Source: Absidia repens (Eukaryota; Mucoromycota; Mucoromycetes; Mucorales; Cunninghamellaceae). From it: a stretch of 64,000 nucleotides of DNA. Shown one piece after another: positions 1 to 10,547 of the stretch (the first letter of the stretch is position 1; every line of letters begins with the position of its first letter). The notes below the pieces were generated by a model. That model saw only the letters and a program-made list of their open reading frames with translations, was not told where the DNA came from and ran no database searches. The position numbers and the translations under genes are program-made. The stretch lies in contig MCGE01000006.1 of the NCBI GenBank assembly GCA_002105175.1, forward strand, positions 1,922,001 through 1,986,000. Direction: 5' to 3'.

Positions 1-294
1 CACATCCTTTTTTTAATCTAAGCCCGTCGACGTACCTTTTATCCTTGGCCAGGTACACAAATTGAATCACCGCCGCTAGACACACACTCAATATTTTCGT
101 TCTTGTGATGAAATAAATGATGTATTATGTATAGTATGAATAGTTTCAAGTCGTGATAATGCGCTTGTTGAAACGTCATTATCACCACTATCGTCATATG
201 GAGGGGGGGTCAAACCGAGGCTCCGTGAAAAAAAAAAAATACTTCTATTAAATAAACGAGACAGGTCTTTATGATTTTTTTTTCAGTAAAACGT

Positions 295-329
295 ACAGTG
301 CAGTACTGCCCTGCACTGCACTGCACTGT
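295..329. repeat. short inverted repeat upstream of the copper-fist gene
   Basis: ACAGTGCAG at 295-303 is mirrored exactly by CTGCACTGT at 321-329, with CTGCA repeats in the spacer. It could be a hairpin or a dyad protein-binding site about 515 bp before the copper-fist start codon. Similar ACAGTA/TGTAC dyads occur near 4430-4460 and 20725-20748, so it may be background simple sequence. No known binding site is recognised. Confidence 0.35.
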
Positions 330-486
330 GATTACCATGAAGGATCAAGTAGATATCATCTTTAACCAAAGATAACGCAGCAATGAAGATTGTACACTGC
401 TGATTTCGGGCAGGACAGAAAAAATAAAATTGGAGAAAATAGGAGCTCCGCCTAGGCTAGGGGCTCCACAAAAAGGAGATAACGTC

Positions 487-494
487 TATAAAAT
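487..494 (+). promoter_or_regulatory. possible TATA box of the copper-fist gene
   Basis: TATAAAAT is followed by about 270 bp of strongly T-rich DNA and then the start codon at 845. This TATA plus pyrimidine-rich leader layout recurs in this window. The small open frames between 430 and 842 lie in the T-rich leader and look non-coding. Confidence 0.4.
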
Positions 495-844
495 AATTGC
501 TGGCATTCCACTTTTTTTTGCTTCTTCCTTTCACTATTTTTTCTTCCTATTTCTCTTTGTTTATAAAACACTCTTTTCACTCTTTTGTATATTCCTTATT
601 TATTCATTTTCTATTCTTATTCCCTTTGGTTATGTTTATTTTGTATATTCAACACTGCATCATTCTTCACTTGTTTGATCAAGTCATTATCTAATTTTTT
701 CTTCTTTCTTTCTTTATCTCCTCCTTTGTTATATATTAATCTTCTCCTCCTCTTCTTCTTCCCTCCCTCTTTCCTCTTTTTCAGAAAAAAACCTACTTAT
801 ATACTACTTTTACATACTATTCAAAACAATACTCAAATCTAACC

Positions 845-2493
845 ATGCTATACAAAGGCGTCAAGTATGCTTGCGGTACATGTATTAAGGTAAGTCATCT
901 AGCCTATTTTACGTCATTAATAGTTGGCTGACGTATTTTTCTTTTTTCTTCTTTTAGGGACATCGCTCTTCCCAGTGCACTCACGCCGAAAGACCTCTCT
1001 TTGAAATTCGCAAAAAGGGTCGTCCTGCCACGCAATGTTCCCTTTGCAGAGACCTTCGAAAAACCAAACAAGTCCATATCAAATGCGCATGTACTCACAA
1101 ATCAGCAACAAAAGGTAAAATAAAACACGGAACGAGGTTGATATTGTGAACAAGTATCACTTATTATATTTCTCATTAAGCTGCTGTAGTGCCTGATATA
1201 CGCGATAAGTGTACTTGCTCCGACGTCAACCACGATCACCATCTTCCAACAACAGCAACACAAGACGACTCAACAGGATGTGTCACCCATCACTTCAATA
1301 CGACGACCGCTGACACTGGACCATATTCATCTCTTTTGTCATCTTCTTCTTCTTCAGATGCAATGATGCAACAACAGCAACAACAGCAACAACAACAACA
1401 ACAACAACAGCGGCAGCCACCCGTGATTGACACTAGTTTTGATTGGACATTCATCACTCCTACTCCTGAAGAAGAACCTCTACTTACCAATGACAACGTG
1501 GCAGATCTCGGCTTTCTCTTCCGCAAACCTTCAAGTCGGCGCTACCTCGGTGGTCAACCCCGTCCGCCAAGAAAGAAAACAGTCAGCAAGCAACCAATGT
1601 CATCATTATCCTCCTGTCAACAACCCATCACTCTATCACATCAACCTTCATCAGCTACAACTTCCGCTATGATGGCACCAACATACTCCACAACAACAAC
1701 ATCATCATCATCAATGGCTAGTTGTAATTTTATGGATATGAATCTAACCTCTCCAACATCTTCATCGTCTTCGTCTTCTTGTGGTATGGATGGGGACAAC
1801 ATGCTATCGGCGGACTTGACCATGATTTTGAACAACATTATGAAAGTACACACAGAGGATCAGGGCATGGCGAATTTAGAAGTGATGCAGAGCAACAACA
1901 ACAGCAACAACAACAACAACTTGGACATGATGAATCCTACCAGCAGTAACAGCAACAACACCAGTATCAGTCATACAGCATGTGCTAGTCAAGTCACACC
2001 TCTGCAATCATCCTCATCTATCGATCAAGCAACCGACTGTTGTGGCATGTATCCTGGGCAAGCCGTGTGTCGATCCAAACATAGCGCCAGTGGACCTGGC
2101 GAATCTGTGCTTATCACCATCTCATCTTTACCCTCCATCTCTTCATCCACTTTGTCATTCCAAGATAAGATAACAACAAGGATTGTTACATGTTATTGTT
2201 CAGGTCATTGCCTTTGTCTCGGCTGTCTGGTGCATCCTGTAGGCAGTGGCGAGAATATACCAACGTACAACAATGGCGGCGGCAGTGGTGGCAACAACAA
2301 CGCTATGGTTGACGGTTATCAACCTCCTGTTCCTCCTCCTCCATTGTCACTTTCGACCTGTCCATCCTACTCCTCCACAACATCCAGCATCTATTCAACT
2401 TCTGACGACGAAGATCATCATCAACATCAACACCCAAACCAACGCTTCTCCTTGGATGAGGGCACCCCGATCCCTCCCCTCCCCTTAGTTTAG
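845..2493 (+). CDS. copper-fist transcription factor (Cuf1/Mac1/Ace1 type)
   Basis: Three exons (845-889, 958-1114, 1181-2493) join in frame to 504 residues. Residues 1-67 form a copper-fist DNA-binding domain: it opens MLYKGVKYACGTCIKGHRSS and continues with CTHAERPL, KGRPATQC and HIKCAC, giving the zinc-binding Cys/His set and the KGRP minor-groove hook. The rest is low complexity: a glutamine run near residues 130-145, then Ser/Thr- and Asn-rich stretches typical of activation domains. A cysteine cluster at about 405-419, CYCSGHCLCLGCLVH, matches the CxC-x3-CxC-x2-C-x2-H copper-sensing motif of Mac1/Cuf1-type activators that switch on copper uptake when copper is scarce. The architecture therefore suggests a low-copper activator rather than an Ace1-type detoxification activator; that is inference. 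The start ATG is fixed because the domain begins at it. Confidence 0.93.
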
Positions 2494-2572
2494 TATCACT
2501 TTGTACATAGTTTAGTATACTTTTTTTAGTTTAGGGATGATGATTATTATTACGTTTTTTATTGCCATTGGA

Positions 2573-2578
2573 AATAAA
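2573..2578 (+). terminator. polyadenylation signal, copper-fist gene
   Basis: AATAAA lies 80 bp after the stop codon, preceded by TAGTTTAGTAT-like sequence, a context that also appears in the dispersed repeat tails. Confidence 0.55.
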
Positions 2579-2599
2579 TTGAAAAATGAATGACCACTC

Positions 2600-3898
2600 T
2601 TTTTTGTTATTTTTTTTTTTTGTTTTTGTTTTGGATGAGAGACATCAAAGGAACGGAGGGGGGGGGGAAGCGGGATAAAATAGAGTAGGGGACGTGAATG
2701 GCATCATGATAATGCGGCATTACATAAACACAGATATGTAAGGTATGAATGGATTCATACTTTTGGGAGAAAAGATGTGAGACGATGTGGACAAAACAAA
2801 AGGAAGATGGGGGCGATAACGAATACAAGGGGGAAGCTATACAAACAGGTCAGAGAAGGGGGGGATGCTGTTTTTGTAAAAAGTGCAACACTAATAAATT
2901 GCAATCAATCATACAATCAAGAATCATCATTTTATTTCATTTTTCCAAGATAAAATAGATAATACAAATGTGAATACTATATACCCATTTTCTCTGTTTT
3001 ATTTGACGATAGATGTTTGTATAGAAAGGGGGGGGAACTAGCAGCAACTACAGTCTAAGCTTCTTCAAAAAAAAAAAAAAAAAAAAAAAAAAAGCGCACT
3101 TTCTCCAATTCATTTTTTGAGCAAATCACATTCATATCCGGGAAGCAAGAGACGGGGCATAGGAACATACAAATGCAGTATATCCTACATCAAAAAAAAC
3201 ACATAAATAAAAGAATGAGAGTTGCAAAAAATGAGGGTGTACACAATCACAAACCATAACCAAAAAGCAAGGAACCTGTTTTTTTTTCACGTTTCTCACT
3301 TGCTATCTATCACTCATAAAATAAAATAACCTTTTTCGCAGAAAAAAAAAAAGCCATTCCTTTACCACCACCACCACATGACAAAACATGATCACGTTCC
3401 ATAAAAAGAGTTTGTTGTTGAAATCATCACCCTTATTTTGATCAACCCATTCCCATGTCGCCAAAAATACATACGTTACTTATTCAAATCTCGGGAGAAG
3501 GAGGAGGGGGGGGGCGGGACCCAGCACCACTGTTGTTGACCACTTTCTTCCTTCCCATCTCTCCTTCTTATTCGCCTCCCTCTCAAAAAAAAAAAAAGAG
3601 TATGAAAGCACGATGCCAACAGTTATTGACTACTGTGAACAGACAAAAGAGCACCATGTTCATGATGTTTGCACAATGTTGAATGTTGTCAAAAAGTCCC
3701 CCGTCATGTTGACGTTGTAACAATAAAGCAAGTGGGGTGGGGGCAGGAGGCAACCGACGGAGAAACGGGGTGGGGACAGTATGTGTCCTTTTTCTCTTTG
3801 TTGACACTCTTTTTTTTTTTTCTTTATGTGACATGTTATAAAAGGGATATTTATCTGTTTTGAATTTTTGCCGTTTTAGAAATGGCTGTGTCTGTATC

Positions 3899-3934
<36 letters not shown>

Positions 3935-4019
3935 GCCGTATAGTATAAGGGACGATTACCTTTTTGGTTTCCACCAGGTTTGACTGACAAAAAAAAACAG
4001 CTGGCCAAGGGAAATATTC
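2600..4019. other. gene-free interval with simple sequence
   Basis: No convincing gene. It holds several long poly-A/poly-T runs, the longest at about 3067-3093, and an (AT)n tract at about 3903-3931. Open frames here are short and built on low-complexity sequence. Confidence 0.6.
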
Positions 4020-4700
4020 CAAATCCCGCCCACGTGAAGGTTTTCACTTTGCCACCCAGTTTTATTTTTCGCTCTCTTTCTTTTTTTTTTCTTTTCTTTT
4101 TTTAATTCCTCACCATTTTGGCTCCTCTGGGGTAATGTTGGACTTACATTAGTGTCAGGATTTGTTTAGAAGGGTTCTCAGCTCAGGGATTACAAGATGC
4201 ATGGGGAAACCCTTTCATTTTGGATCTAGGATTTAGAACCACTATGTGCTGGTTTTTTGGAGTCTTCTTTAGCTTAGTTTAGTATTAGTCTGTATCTACA
4301 TCTGAATAAAACATGTCTCTTTTTATACCCTTCAATGAAAAATGTTCCATTAGTCTTTCTCATTTTTGTATAAGAGATCTCTTTTACATTCTACAATAAA
4401 ATATCTCTCTCATGCCTTTTATAATCCTATACAGTATTGTACATACAGTACAGTACAATGGTTTTATTATCACCTTGACCCCATTACTATCAATTACTCA
4501 TGTATTTTACAGTAGATCCTTTTTTAATGCCTCCCTTTTAGACTAGTGATGTTCGTTCTTCATATCTCCCGCGCCAACGTTGATACTTCTCGAGACCCAC
4601 ACCCCCATCAATTGCCCTCTTATTTGTGCAATGGATCGTTTGTTACCATACCTCCATTTGAATTAGTATTTACTATCATATTTCAATAAAATATGGCAAG
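4020..4700 (+). repeat. dispersed non-coding repeat, copy A
   Basis: First copy of the window's repeat family. It begins with CCCGCCCACGTGAA (CACGTG at 4031-4036), followed by a T-rich tract. The conserved core GGGATTACAAGATGCATGGG is at about 4186-4205 and leads into AAACCCTTTCATTTTGG. The tail TGAATAAAACATGTCTC is near 4302-4318, followed by a more loosely conserved stretch with further AATAAA motifs. The other full copies are near 14.2, 19.4, 21.4, 40.9 kb (+) and 41.6, 45.1, 58.8 kb (-). Ends are approximate and no long reading frame is shared between copies. Confidence 0.85.
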
Positions 4701-5359
4701 AATTTTAATAAAATATATATGACATTGAGAAGATAATCTTTATTGACGATGATGATATAATATTATATAATAATAAAAAGAGTGAAAAGGTAAAAACGAC
4801 CTAACGAGTAGACCTAAAAAGTAGTTTACGTGAAAATGGATAAGCTAGGAAGGACGAAAAAGGATAAAATAAATAAGTCAAAGAGGAACAGTAGTTCGAC
4901 ACTATCTAAGTTCAATTCATACCATTGACCAACTCATCAATGAACCTTTCGCAGGTGCCGTTTTTTTTTTTTGTTTTTGTTTTTTTTGCCAGTGTCGCTT
5001 TTTTCTCAGTGTTCTCTTCCTCATGCACACCCACCCGAAACACACATAAAAAATCCATAACAAGTCAAGATATATTGATAAATGTTCATTGTAATTTGTA
5101 TTTTTATTGAAGAAAGATATAATAAACTAAATTAGATATAGTACTATAAACAGTAATTTATCCTAATATTTGTTGTTGGTGGTGGTGTTTGTTGTATCTT
5201 ACATCAGCCATGCCTGTTGATTTATTCAATAGTATTAAGTAATGGTAGTCAATGATCGGCACAAAGTGTATGTTGAGAGGTGATTGAATTCGCTTCGTAC
5301 TTGTTTCAACAGGTAGAAGGACATTTGTTGGCGAGTAAGAATGGCGTTTTGTCCCACCC

Positions 5360-5446
5360 CATTATACCACACCGATCCCATCCCATGGGACAAAATTTTG
5401 AAGCCCTGTCCCATCCCAGTCCCATCCCATCCTATCCCACTGTCTT
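5360..5446. repeat. CCCATCCC-type short repeats
   Basis: Irregular repeats of CCCATCCCA/GTCCCATCC. The minus strand carries several GGGATGGGA runs and could in principle form a G-quadruplex. Function unknown. Confidence 0.6.
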
Positions 5447-5804
5447 AGCTGCCATCCTTATTTGGGAGCAACTGGTGCTGGCATAAGAGAGCATAAACGT
5501 GGCGATGTCGATTGAATCCGTGCCGAGAAACACCCTAGTATTTTCCGATGGTGTAAAACGTGAAGTTGTTATTCCAAGGTTCAATGACATATTATCGAGT
5601 CGATTCGCATGGTAACAGTATCTGAGTAGGATCTTCCTTGTCGTTGAGTGTATCCACATTGCCCTTATCACAAATAGGACAAACAAAACCGTTTTCATTT
5701 ATTGTCATAGCCATTCGGCCTACGAGAGCGAAAGAAAATGGTGTGAGAAAACAAGCAAAAAAAAAAAAAAAAAAAAAGAAGTCGACAGTGAAAGCAACGT
5801 ACAT
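5432..5804 (-). pseudogene. possible degraded coding fragment
   Basis: Two overlapping minus-strand frames look more protein-like than the surrounding DNA: one with VCPICDKGNVDTLNDK (a CxxC pair, RING-like) and one with TSRFTPSENTRVFLGTDS. No start codon, intron or promoter joins them into a gene, and they end in the CCCATCCC repeats. This could be a remnant of a transposon or of a RING/helicase-type gene, or chance. Family not recognised. Confidence 0.2.
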
Positions 5805-6330
5805 TCACCATAAAACACTTGGTAAGTGTGCGAATCACGTCTATGACTTTTCGAACTATTAGAGAATGCACATTGTACAATGCAATCGCTGCATTGATAG
5901 CGCATTATAGAAAGAGGGATATTGAATGAAATGGAGAGAGAAACTAAAAACGCAACTATGAAAATATGTGACATGTCGGAGTGCCAATAAGACCAACTGG
6001 CAGCTGCATGACGCCTGGTAAGAAGAAAAAAAGCAACGCTGATAAAAAAAATGACACCAACAAAAAAACGACACTGACAAAGAAAACAAACGCATTATCA
6101 AAATGAGGTTGTGGAGCGCATTTCCAATCAAGGAATCAAATTGCAAATAGATATAAGATCAGAATAAAAAAAAGAAATAACATACTATTTATTTGGTAAT
6201 ACAAGACAAAGGAATAAAATTCATAATATATATTGAGTTGGGTAAATTATATCTACAGCTAAATGTGTTGGATAAAATAAAAATAAAAATAAAAAGCAGG
6301 AATAATAACAAAATATAACAAACTATAAAT
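5805..6330. other. gene-free interval
   Basis: AT-rich sequence between the possible coding remnant and the tandem repeat. It probably contains the distal part of the antiporter 3' UTR and its poly-A site on the minus strand. Nothing else seen. Confidence 0.5.
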
Positions 6331-6480
6331 AACTATAACTAACTATAACTAGCTATAACTAGCTATAACTAACTATAACTAACTATAACTAACTATAACT
6401 AACTATAACTAACTATAACTAATTATAACTAATTATAACTAACTATAACTAACTATAACTAACTATAACTAACTATAACT
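6331..6480. repeat. 15-unit 10-bp tandem repeat in the antiporter 3' UTR
   Basis: Fifteen head-to-tail units of AACTATAACT fill 6331-6480 in exact register. Variants come in adjacent pairs: AGCTATAACT at units 3-4 and AATTATAACT at units 10-11. The array ends 10 bp from the antiporter stop codon (complement of 6491-6493), so the 3' UTR of that mRNA should open with about fifteen copies of AGUUAUAGUU. Confidence 0.95.
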
Positions 6481-6490
6481 AACCATCCTA

Positions 6491-9400
6491 TCAAGATTCT
6501 ACATTGGAGCCATGACCAGAGTGGTGGCCACCACCAGTGCTTTTAGATGGAGCTTGAATCACCACGAGACTTGCCTTGACACCTGAAGACAATAAATCAA
6601 ACGCAAGTGTACCCAGAGCCGAGCTGAATTCTTTGCTGTACACTGTGCCAGGGGTATCCAGAGGGGAGGGGCTTGGGAAGGGGTTTGAAATGGCACCGTA
6701 GTGTCTTCCCAAAACAATGAGGTCATGTCGTCGTCGCTGCATTGTTGTTCCTTGACGCAAGATCGACGTTGCTGAGATGTCATCCACCCATTGGCATACG
6801 ACATCAAGTCCTGGCGTTTTGGTGTTCGATTGAAAGAGCGCATCAAAAAGTGTGGTATCCTTGTCGCTGTCATTATCACTATCTGTGTGCTGATGTTGGT
6901 TGGTAGCGTCTAAGCATGTCGTAATCGATTCCGGTGTTGCATATATTAAATCATGCTGTTGTTCCTGTTGTTGATTTCTTGCATTATCCGCTAAATCTGC
7001 ACTGCCAATATCCTCACCGGCCAAGTTGGTATCTGTCTTTGTAGTTGTTGTTCGGCTGTTGTCGTTGTTGTAAATAGAAGATGCGGGTTTCTGGCGCAAC
7101 ACTAAAACATCTGCATGTCGATACATTTGAAGGCGTAATGCAAACAATAAAGCCCTACGGTCATCTTTTCCTCCAATAAAAGGCACCAAAATTTGGAACG
7201 ACGGCGCCTGTTGTGGAGTTCGGACATTACTATTGGCATCACGCATATTTCCAAAGCCACGATCCAAAAAGAGACCCACCGTACAGTGATCCACAGTAAA
7301 TGCATGTGTGGCAAATTCCGCGTCAGACACTTGATAAGACGAGGATCCCCCAGTGATTGCAGCAGCCGTCGTTCGATCGAATGGGTTGATATCTTGTTCA
7401 GAGGAAAGATGTTGTTTGGGTTGCCAGGGAAGAAGGACCATATTTGCATCCACCGAAGAAGAATAATCACCAATCCGTTTGATAAAATCAGTCGGGGAAG
7501 CAAAATCCAAGTATGTCGTCAAACGAATGCCAATCAAACTTGCAAACGTACGGATCACACTGAGCACAGGATCGATCCGAAGGGTTTCCCGCATTTCTTG
7601 AATTTTCATCACATCGGAGGGTCTTTGGGTCAATTCGAGTAGTCGCATGGCATGCACATGAGGATGAGGTTTCATCTTGCTACCATCGATATCATCATCG
7701 CTTTTCAAAAGTCGCATCAACGCCATCACAGCCGGCATCGTTTCCATACGATTCAGCACCGTCACCATGGTAAATCGCTCACTGTTGCTGCCGCCATGAG
7801 CCATGGATGGTCCCGTTGGGTATGAATTCGCAGTAGTATCAAGGTGTGAAGAGGGCTTGTTGTCGTGCTTTCCATCAGAAGAATCGGTTACTGACATATC
7901 ACTACCACCCGCTGCCAAGGCTGCTTGTTGTTTTTGGTACCAATCGGGATAGAGTTTGATTACAAAGGGAGTAGTCATGATAGTGGTCACCAAAGCCATT
8001 ACCACCATAATGACAAACACTAAAAAAAAAAGAAAGGTATGATTAGTATAATGGTTGCTGTTGAGTTATTCTTGACATGAGTTTACATACCTTGGTCGTT
8101 AAGTACCCCAGCATCGTGACCAATATTCAACACAATAAGCTCCACCAACCTAAAGTAGAATGGAAAAAAAAAAAAGAGAGAGAGAGAGACCGATAAGAAA
8201 CAGTGTGTCAGTAGTGTTTGAATAATAGCTAGCAAACTTACCCTTTGCAATTCATAAGGAACCCAACAGCTAAAGATTCACGCGTTGTCATGCCACATAG
8301 TTTCGCAGCAAGAGAGCATCCGGTGATCTTTCCGAAGCAAGAGACGACAATGACAAGAATAACGTAGCCCCATACAATACCAGTGTTAAGTAAACCGATT
8401 TGCGTTTTTAAACCAGAAAGAGTAAAATACTAAATCCCAGAAAAAAAAAAAGTCAGAAACAAATCCATTTTTAAATCCCCGCATTTTCACCCACCCCAAC
8501 AACCTACCAAAGGTAAAAATAGAATATTGACAATATCTTCAATTTTCTCAGTGATTCGAATAGGCAAATTGCTTTCATGAGGAATAATCACACCAGCAAG
8601 GAAGCCACCAAAAATAGGATGAACACCAATAATATCCGTGACAAAAGCTGAGATCAACACGAGCATCAAAGTGACAGTCATCAATAAAGGCGTCGGACCA
8701 TTTTCAAAAGAATTCGTCTTTATGCATAAGCGATAGTACAAAGGTCCAATCAAAAAGATCAAAAATAAAGCAAAGGCCACTGTGGTCAGGAATACATAAA
8801 GCGCTTCTAATCCGCCCGTTGCATTTAGTAATGCCACAACCAGTGCAAGTAAAACCCTACAGAAAAAAGAAAAAAGAGCAACGAAATGGAGACGTTACAA
8901 ATATGATACATATGTATAGAAATATGAAATAGAGCTTTACCAAGCAGTGCAATCATTGATCAACCCAGCAGCCATTGTAATCGCACCCACTTTTGTCCCT
9001 AAGAGTTTCAGTTCAGCAAGAATTCGTGCCAATACCGGGAATGCCTATTGTTGAAATAACATGGACTTTTTTAGTAAAATTATCAAAAAAAGGGCAAATG
9101 ACAGGTGTTGTTGGTGACTATTATTATTTTTGTTTTGGTACCGTGATGGCGACAGCTACACCGAGGAAAAGCAAAAAACTGCCAAATGGAATAGATGGAT
9201 CACCTTGTAATTGATAAAGACCTAAAGACACCGCAGCACCTAAACCAAAGGGTAACGCCATCCCAGCTACAGCTACAGCTACAGATCTTTTCCAATCTCG
9301 GCGAATAACCTTGACGTCAACCTCCAGGCCCACTTGGAATAAGAAAAACACCAAACCAATCGTTGCTACCAAGTTAAGATAAGGTAAAGATGGGGCAGGA

Positions 9401-9805
9401 AATATATGATCCATATAGCCAGGTATACGACCCATCACCGACGGACCCAAAATAATACCAGCAATCACTATTATAAAAGAAGAAGAGAGAAAATAGATTG
9501 GTTAGCCTCTTTAAAAAAAAAACTGGATCTTGATAATATATATTACCTTCAGAGATAACTTTTGGTTGCCGAAAATAGCCAAGAGGAACAGCCAGTAATC
9601 GACAAAATACAAGAATGATAGTCAGCTACAGTATGAAGATCATCATGCAAAAAAAAAAGGTTAATACATATACCATAAAGACAGTCTTAATTTATAAAAA
9701 TGTTTGTACCTGAATAATAAAGAGAACGATAGGATCATTGGGATTAAAAGCCGACGGGTTTGCTCCAGAGAACACGCCAGCTTGAGGCGTGGCGGATTTC
9801 ACCAT
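6491..9805 (-). CDS. KHA1: K+/H+ antiporter, KHA1-type (CPA2 family)
   Basis: Eight exons (9710-9805, 9547-9625, 9142-9467, 8941-9044, 8508-8856, 8242-8429, 8091-8149, 6491-8019) join in frame to 909 residues, close to yeast Kha1. Residues about 25-425 form a multi-pass cation/proton exchanger domain. It has [17 protein letters not shown] near the start, [38 protein letters not shown], an ND pair in GLINDCTAW (about residue 196, the ion-binding position in CPA2 proteins), and [20 protein letters not shown] before the last helix. The remaining 480 residues are hydrophilic and cytosolic, with poly-Q/Asp-rich linkers and stretches resembling the universal-stress-like tail of Kha1 and plant CHX proteins. 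The expected role is K+/H+ exchange in an endomembrane compartment. The 3' UTR starts with a 15-unit tandem repeat. Confidence 0.95.
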
Positions 9806-10547
9806 TTGTTAAAAGATATAATAAAATAGAGTGAAAAAGAAATAAAAGAGAAATAAAAAAAAACCGAATCAAAATTTTTTGATTTGAATCTCCTTTTTAT
9901 TCGGTAAAAAGAACATCACCAATCTAGTGCAATGACGGAGGTTACACCAACAAAGCGAAGTGGGAGAAAAAAAACCTTGATTAACTTTATTTTATGTTAT
10001 TATTCTCTCTCACTCTTATAAGAGAATCGAGCTAAAGGGGGAGAGGGCATAAACAGAGAAACATCCTTGGTGATCAAGAAGTATTCTTTAAAATGCAATA
10101 TAACATGACAGTTTCCTAAAGAAAATGCGGTGTCAATCCTATACTATACATAGACTGCTGAAACTGTATCATTAACCCGTTTGTTTGAACAAGACGAAAA
10201 GAAAAAACAAAAAAAAACAAAGTGGTGACCATGGCTTCTTGAGTTTCTTTTTTTTATGATCTTGTTTGTCCTAGCTATAGTGGTGATAGTAGTAGTAGTG
10301 ATGGTAAGATGGGCTGGGGGCGGGGAAAGCACACGCTAGATGGTTTTGCGCGAATTTCACATACATTGAGAAATCCATCCCATCATTATTGTTCAGATCA
10401 TCCGCATGATTTGTGCCATACACTCCACTGGCTTTAACCCACTCACGGGGACTTTATTTTTGAATGACCGCTTAAGGATGACCAGTGAAACGTTTTCAAT
10501 TTCCCCAATTTTTCCTTATCTCTATCATTTTTTATTGTTATTACAAT
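9806..10547. promoter_or_regulatory. divergent promoter region, antiporter and sphingomyelinase genes
   Basis: 742 bp separate two divergently transcribed start codons, so the interval should hold both promoters. It is AT-rich with poly-A stretches. No specific site is recognised. Confidence 0.6.

Noticed and set aside
430..842. Overlapping small open frames before the copper-fist gene
   Set aside because: Encoded by T-rich leader DNA (Phe/Leu/Ser strings), no start context, and they overlap each other in different frames.
1290..1526. Minus-strand frame with a polycysteine run
   Set aside because: Antisense shadow of the glutamine repeat in the copper-fist gene.
4201..4240. Micro-ORF starting at ATGCATGGGGAAACC in the repeat core
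   Set aside because: Stops or frameshifts at different places in each copy (a TAG after ten codons in copy A), so no peptide is conserved.
6331..6480. CRISPR-like or telomeric array
   Set aside because: Units are contiguous 10-mers without spacers, and the motif is not TTAGGG-type; it is a simple tandem repeat in a 3' UTR.
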